Assembly: GCF_022811645.1 (NCBI RefSeq) | Contig: NZ_CP094534.1 | Span: forward strand, 3,224,001-3,288,000 | From: Hymenobacter monticola | GTDB taxonomy: Bacteria; Bacteroidota; Bacteroidia; Cytophagales; Hymenobacteraceae | Length of the DNA: 64,000 nucleotides | Direction of reading: 5' to 3' | In this document: one piece after another, positions 60,781 to 64,000 of the stretch | How the letters are laid out: each line of letters starts with the position of its first letter | Numbering within the stretch: position 1 is the stretch's first letter | Made by a program: the position numbers and the translations under genes | Notes under the pieces: model-generated | The model's database searches: none | What the model was told of the DNA's origin: nothing | What the model saw: only the letters and a program-made list of their open reading frames with translations

Positions 60781-62385
60781 ATGAAATACTTAATTTTTTC
60801 ATTGTTTTTCTTTTTGCTTTTTGCATGCAATAGGAAAATCAGTAGTGAATCAAGTAGTGGACTATTTCCAATTAAGGAGTTTGGTAAGTGGGGTTATATT
60901 GATTCTAAAGGCAAGACTGTTGTGAAGTGCCAGTTTGATGGAGCTTCACCATTTTCAGAGGGACTGGCAGCCATTCGTATAGATTCGGCGTTTGGCTTTA
61001 TCGACACAATGGGCAATGTGGTAATCAAGCCAAGGTTCTATGAGACGTCAGAATTCTCCGATAGTCTTTGTAAGGTTGTTATAAAAAAGAATGGATTGTT
61101 TAAAATTGCTTTCATTCGTCCAAATGGAAATACTGCATTCACTACGAATTATGATAACGTGGCTTCATTTAGTTATGGAAGAGCGGCGGTTGAAATAAAT
61201 AATGAGGTGTGCTTTATTGACAAAAAAGGCAAAGTAGTAATCAATACTCACTTTCCTTATGGCGGAAACGCTTTATTTCACGAAGGTCTAGCAATGGTTT
61301 GGGGTGGGACATCCAAATGGGTTGACCAGCCAGATGGCTCGCGCATCATGCAGGGAGATACAACTAAATATATTGATACTTCTGGTAAGGAAGTAATAAT
61401 ACTCGAAGGAATGGGCTATGACGACTTCGCGGAAGGGGTTGCGTTAGCTAGAATTAAAGACAGACCATGTTACTTAGATAGAAAAGGAAAACCCCGGATT
61501 ATACCTGAACGAGAAGATTTGACCTATTTTAGTTTTTCAGATGGAATGGCTCAGGCTGTTATCGCTGGCGTTGACCATAGAGCAGGTTTTATTGATACGA
61601 CAGGTAAAGTAGTTATTCCTATCAAATACGCTCAGATAAGAGATTTTAAGGAGGGGCTTGCTGCATATCAGGATAAGGGTATTTGGGGCTTTATAAATAA
61701 GAAAGGAGTAGTGTCAATCTCGCCTCAGTTTGAACAAGTTGAATATGGGGGTTTTAAGAATGGTCTTTGCAAGGTAATGCGTGCCCATCAATGGGGATAT
61801 ATAAACCATACGGGCAAATTCGTTTGGAAAGAGCAGATTGGAATAGAGTATGGAAAGTTAGATTTGGTAAAATGGAAGCTTGATACATTGAACATTGCTA
61901 AACCGTTGTACACTGAAAAGCTTGCTGGTAATGACAACTTTCCAAGAAAGAGGCATTTCCCTTTATATCACCAGCTTGCGTTGAATGTTGACACAACGGA
62001 TATGACTGTTTTTGCAGATAGGTACTTTGCTTATAAGTTGTATCTCATTAATGCTTCAAAAGATACTTCAAAAATCCCTGCGCAAGACGGCAGGATAAAG
62101 ATTATTCAGCAAGCAATAAATAAGAATGGTGTGTGGCAGGATATTGAAAATTTTGTCAATAGCTTTTGTGGGAATAGTTATCATGTTCTATTACTTGCGC
62201 CCGATGAATTTCAGATATTTGCATCACCAATATACAAAGGCACTTATAAGACTAAACTTCGCTATAGATTGAAGACAGGAGGAAAAGAGATTTATTCGAA
62301 TGTCTTCACGGGAACAATTAATCCAGAACAGTTTCTGCAAACACGAGATAAGCCAAAATCTGAAATATCGTTATGGGTGAATTAA
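60781..62385 (+). CDS. AT-rich WG-repeat lipoprotein
   Basis: A 534-residue lipoprotein: MKYLIFSLFFFLLFAC gives the lipobox at Cys16. Residues about 30-350 hold a run of WG beta-hairpin repeats (GKWGYIDSKGKTVVK, AFGFIDTMGNVVIKPRF, HRAGFIDTTGKVVIPIKY, GIWGFINKKGVVSISPQF, HQWGYINHTGKF). The last 150 residues are a separate domain without a family I know. WG-repeat proteins are common extracellular binding proteins of unknown role. The gene is far richer in A+T than everything around it, with codons such as AAA, TTT and ATA frequent, which indicates recent acquisition. Confidence 0.85.
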   Translation: MKYLIFSLFFFLLFACNRKISSESSSGLFPIKEFGKWGYIDSKGKTVVKCQFDGASPFSEGLAAIRIDSAFGFIDTMGNVVIKPRFYETSEFSDSLCKVVIKKNGLFKIAFIRPNGNTAFTTNYDNVASFSYGRAAVEINNEVCFIDKKGKVVINTHFPYGGNALFHEGLAMVWGGTSKWVDQPDGSRIMQGDTTKYIDTSGKEVIILEGMGYDDFAEGVALARIKDRPCYLDRKGKPRIIPEREDLTYFSFSDGMAQAVIAGVDHRAGFIDTTGKVVIPIKYAQIRDFKEGLAAYQDKGIWGFINKKGVVSISPQFEQVEYGGFKNGLCKVMRAHQWGYINHTGKFVWKEQIGIEYGKLDLVKWKLDTLNIAKPLYTEKLAGNDNFPRKRHFPLYHQLALNVDTTDMTVFADRYFAYKLYLINASKDTSKIPAQDGRIKIIQQAINKNGVWQDIENFVNSFCGNSYHVLLLAPDEFQIFASPIYKGTYKTKLRYRLKTGGKEIYSNVFTGTINPEQFLQTRDKPKSEISLWVN

Positions 62386-62467
62386 TTCTGTTGACGCGAA
62401 TTCAGTTGCGAATACTTACCCCCATTCCACCATCCTCCCCACACCATGCATAAATCGACCAGATTCG

Positions 62468-62482
62468 TGCTAACATCCTAGA
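62468..62482 (+). promoter_or_regulatory. Operator motif F upstream of the GH78 gene
   Basis: The plus strand reads TGCTAACATCCTAGA, a close match to the motif at sites A, B and E, in the same orientation relative to its gene. It is about 126 bp before the GH78 ATG. I see no -7 box at the 43-45 bp spacing found elsewhere. Confidence 0.5.
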
Positions 62483-62607
62483 ATAACGGGAAGCAAAAAA
62501 GTCCGAACTATGTGGGTGCCGAACTGCGCCCCGCGCACCCCCCAGCCGGCCCGGTGGCCGAGGCGCTTGCTCTACGCTGGGGCGGGCGCAGGGGGGAGGC
62601 TCCGACT

Positions 62608-64000
62608 ATGACTGCCCGACTCCTGTTACTTCTGCTTACTTGTTTGTCGCTCACGGCGTTGGGGGCTGTGCCGCCCGCCGCCGTGCAGCTTCAGCGGCTG
62701 CGCTGCGAGCTGCTGACCAACCCCGAAGGCATCGACGCCACCGCCCCGCGCCTGAGCTGGGAATTGCGCAGTGCCGCGCGTGGCCTCACCCAAACCGCCT
62801 ACCAGGTGCTGGTGGCCTCGACCCCCGAAAAGCTGGCCGCCGACGAAGGCGACCTCTGGAACTCGGGTAAGGTGGCGTCGGGCCAATCGGTGCACGTGGC
62901 CTACGCCGGGGCGCCGCTCCGCAGCCGTGCCCGCTGCTACTGGAAGGTGCGCACCTGGACCGACCAGGGCGAAACCGCCTGGAGCCCGCCCGCTCGCTGG
63001 AGCATGGGCCTGCTCAACTACCTCGACTGGAAAGGCCGCTGGATTGGCCTGGACCGCGCCTTTCCCTGGGACGATGAATCGACCCACGCCCGGCTGTCGG
63101 CCCGCTATTTCCGCAAGGAGTTCAAGGCCGACAAGCCCGTGAAGCAGGCCACCGCGTCCATTATCGGGCTGGGGCTGTACGAGCTCTACCTCAACGGCCA
63201 GCGCGTGGGCGACCAGGTGCTGGCGCCCGGCCCCACCGACTACACCCAGGGCGTGAAGTACAACACCTTCGACGTGACCGCGCTGCTGCGGCCCGGCGCC
63301 AACGCCCTCGGTACGGTGCTAGGAAACGGCCGCTTCTACGCCATGCGGCAAAACTATAAGCCGTACAAAATCAAGACCTTCGGCTACCCCAAGCTGCTGA
63401 TGCAGCTCGACGTGACCTACGCCGATGGCAGCCACGAGGTCATCAAAACCGACGAAACCTGGCAGGCCACCGCCGACGGCCCCATCCGGGCCAACAACGA
63501 GTACGACGGCGAAGAATACGACGCCACCAAGGAAATGCCGGGCTGGGCCACCGCCGGCTTCGACGCTAAAAAGTGGCTGAAAGCCGAGCTGGTGCAGGAG
63601 CCCGGCGGCGCCTTCGAGGCCCAGATGAACGAGAACATGAAGGTGATGGAAACCCTGAAACCGGTGGCCCTCAAACCGCTGGCGGGCGGCAAGTTCATCC
63701 TCGACATGGGCCAGAACATGGCCGGCTGGCTGCGGCTGCGCGCCACCGGCAAGCGGGGCGACAAAATCACGCTGCGCTTTGCCGAGACGCTGCAAAAAAC
63801 CGGCGAGCTGTACGTGGCCAACCTGCGCGACGCCCGCGTGACCGACGTGTACACGCTGCGCGGCGGCGCCCGCGAAACCTGGGAGCCGACGTTTGTGTAC
63901 CACGGCTTCCGCTACGTCGAAATCAGCGGCTACCCCGGCACGCCCACGCTGGCCGATTTCGACGGCCGCGTGGTGTACGACGACCTGGCCACGACGGGCG
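62608..64000 (+). CDS. Secreted GH78 alpha-L-rhamnosidase, C-terminus beyond the window
   Basis: The frame begins at the ATG at 62608 and leaves the window open after 464 codons. The signal peptide is MTARLLLLLLTCLSLTALGA. Domains seen are an N-terminal fibronectin-like part (LTNPEGIDATAPRLSWELR, the usual GH78 opening), the Bac_rhamnosid_N jelly roll (about 165-335: SARYFRKEFKADKP, GLYELYLNGQRVGDQ) and the start of the next beta-domain (FILDMGQNMAGWLRLR). The catalytic (alpha/alpha)6 barrel lies beyond the edge. GH78 removes alpha-L-rhamnose from rhamnogalacturonans. It restarts the pectin locus after the inserted genes and has its own motif F. Confidence 0.93.
   Translation, partial: MTARLLLLLLTCLSLTALGAVPPAAVQLQRLRCELLTNPEGIDATAPRLSWELRSAARGLTQTAYQVLVASTPEKLAADEGDLWNSGKVASGQSVHVAYAGAPLRSRARCYWKVRTWTDQGETAWSPPARWSMGLLNYLDWKGRWIGLDRAFPWDDESTHARLSARYFRKEFKADKPVKQATASIIGLGLYELYLNGQRVGDQVLAPGPTDYTQGVKYNTFDVTALLRPGANALGTVLGNGRFYAMRQNYKPYKIKTFGYPKLLMQLDVTYADGSHEVIKTDETWQATADGPIRANNEYDGEEYDATKEMPGWATAGFDAKKWLKAELVQEPGGAFEAQMNENMKVMETLKPVALKPLAGGKFILDMGQNMAGWLRLRATGKRGDKITLRFAETLQKTGELYVANLRDARVTDVYTLRGGARETWEPTFVYHGFRYVEISGYPGTPTLADFDGRVVYDDLATTG

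Noticed and set aside
1..64000. tRNA, rRNA or known riboswitches
   Set aside because: I looked in the gaps for cloverleaf-like and T-loop sequences and found none. A dedicated covariance search could still find a small RNA.

Overview
This window most likely comes from a high-GC member of the Bacteroidota, probably a Hymenobacter-like Cytophagales bacterium. The reasons are a SusC/SusD pair, secreted and lipoprotein glycoside hydrolases, weak Shine-Dalgarno signals, -7 boxes resembling TAnnTTTG, and many long palindromic intergenic repeats. About 45 genes can be supported. No tRNA, rRNA, CRISPR array, transposase or integrase was seen.

Layout: (1) 1-7.2 kb, all on the minus strand. It holds a secreted protein cut by the window edge, a formyltransferase-fold protein, three tandem phage-tail-collar (MdpB-type) proteins, a 62-residue protein, and a sensory cassette: a NarL/LuxR response regulator, a small histidine kinase overlapping a membrane protein, and an unknown protein. 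Both transcription units are preceded by the same 25-bp element, whose central 10 bp are inverted between the copies. (2) 7.2-17.9 kb, minus strand: an oxidative deoxysugar operon for L-fucose and/or L-rhamnose (two SDRs, lactonase, FAH-type hydrolase, Zn-alcohol dehydrogenase) behind SusD, SusC and a DUF3826 protein. (3) 18.2-30.5 kb, minus strand: a pectate lyase, a beta-helix plus TIM-barrel giant, an acetylesterase, a Tat-exported TIM-barrel protein, a RuBisCO-like protein overlapping a DUF1537 acid-sugar kinase, a racemase-fold protein and a BASS transporter. (4) 30.9-46.3 kb, plus strand: a GH67/GH115-like enzyme, an MGH1/GH63-like enzyme, GH28, GH95, GH2, then a sodium:solute symporter and a lyase/aldolase of the DapA/NanA family. 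(5) 46.4-47.3 kb: a minus-strand AraC regulator. (6) 47.9-58.7 kb, plus strand: an L-fucose/D-arabinose-isomerase-like protein, a second pectate lyase, a GH140-type apiosidase, a GH43-like lipoprotein, an Asp-box (sialidase-like) propeller and a second GH2. (7) 58.9-62.4 kb: a toxin-antitoxin pair, an acyltransferase and an AT-rich WG-repeat lipoprotein interrupt the locus. A GH78 rhamnosidase, cut by the window end, follows.

Reading: regions 2-7 look like one large polysaccharide-utilisation locus for complex pectin, with features pointing to rhamnogalacturonan II (RG-II). RG-II carries apiose, fucose, L-galactose, rhamnose, glucuronate and the keto-sugars Kdo and DHA. The window couples release to catabolism for several of these. 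Apiose: GH140 plus the kinase and RuBisCO-like decarboxylase pair known from apiose pathways. Kdo/DHA: Asp-box hydrolase, SSS symporter, NanA-family aldolase and a FucI-like isomerase that could take the D-arabinose product. Fucose/rhamnose: GH95 and GH78 plus the oxidative operon. A 15-bp motif (TGNTAACATCNTANA) lies upstream of at least five transcription units and the AraC gene, and is my candidate operator for that regulator. Several long palindromic repeat families fill the gene junctions, and at two ATGA-coupled junctions they are read in frame through signal peptides.
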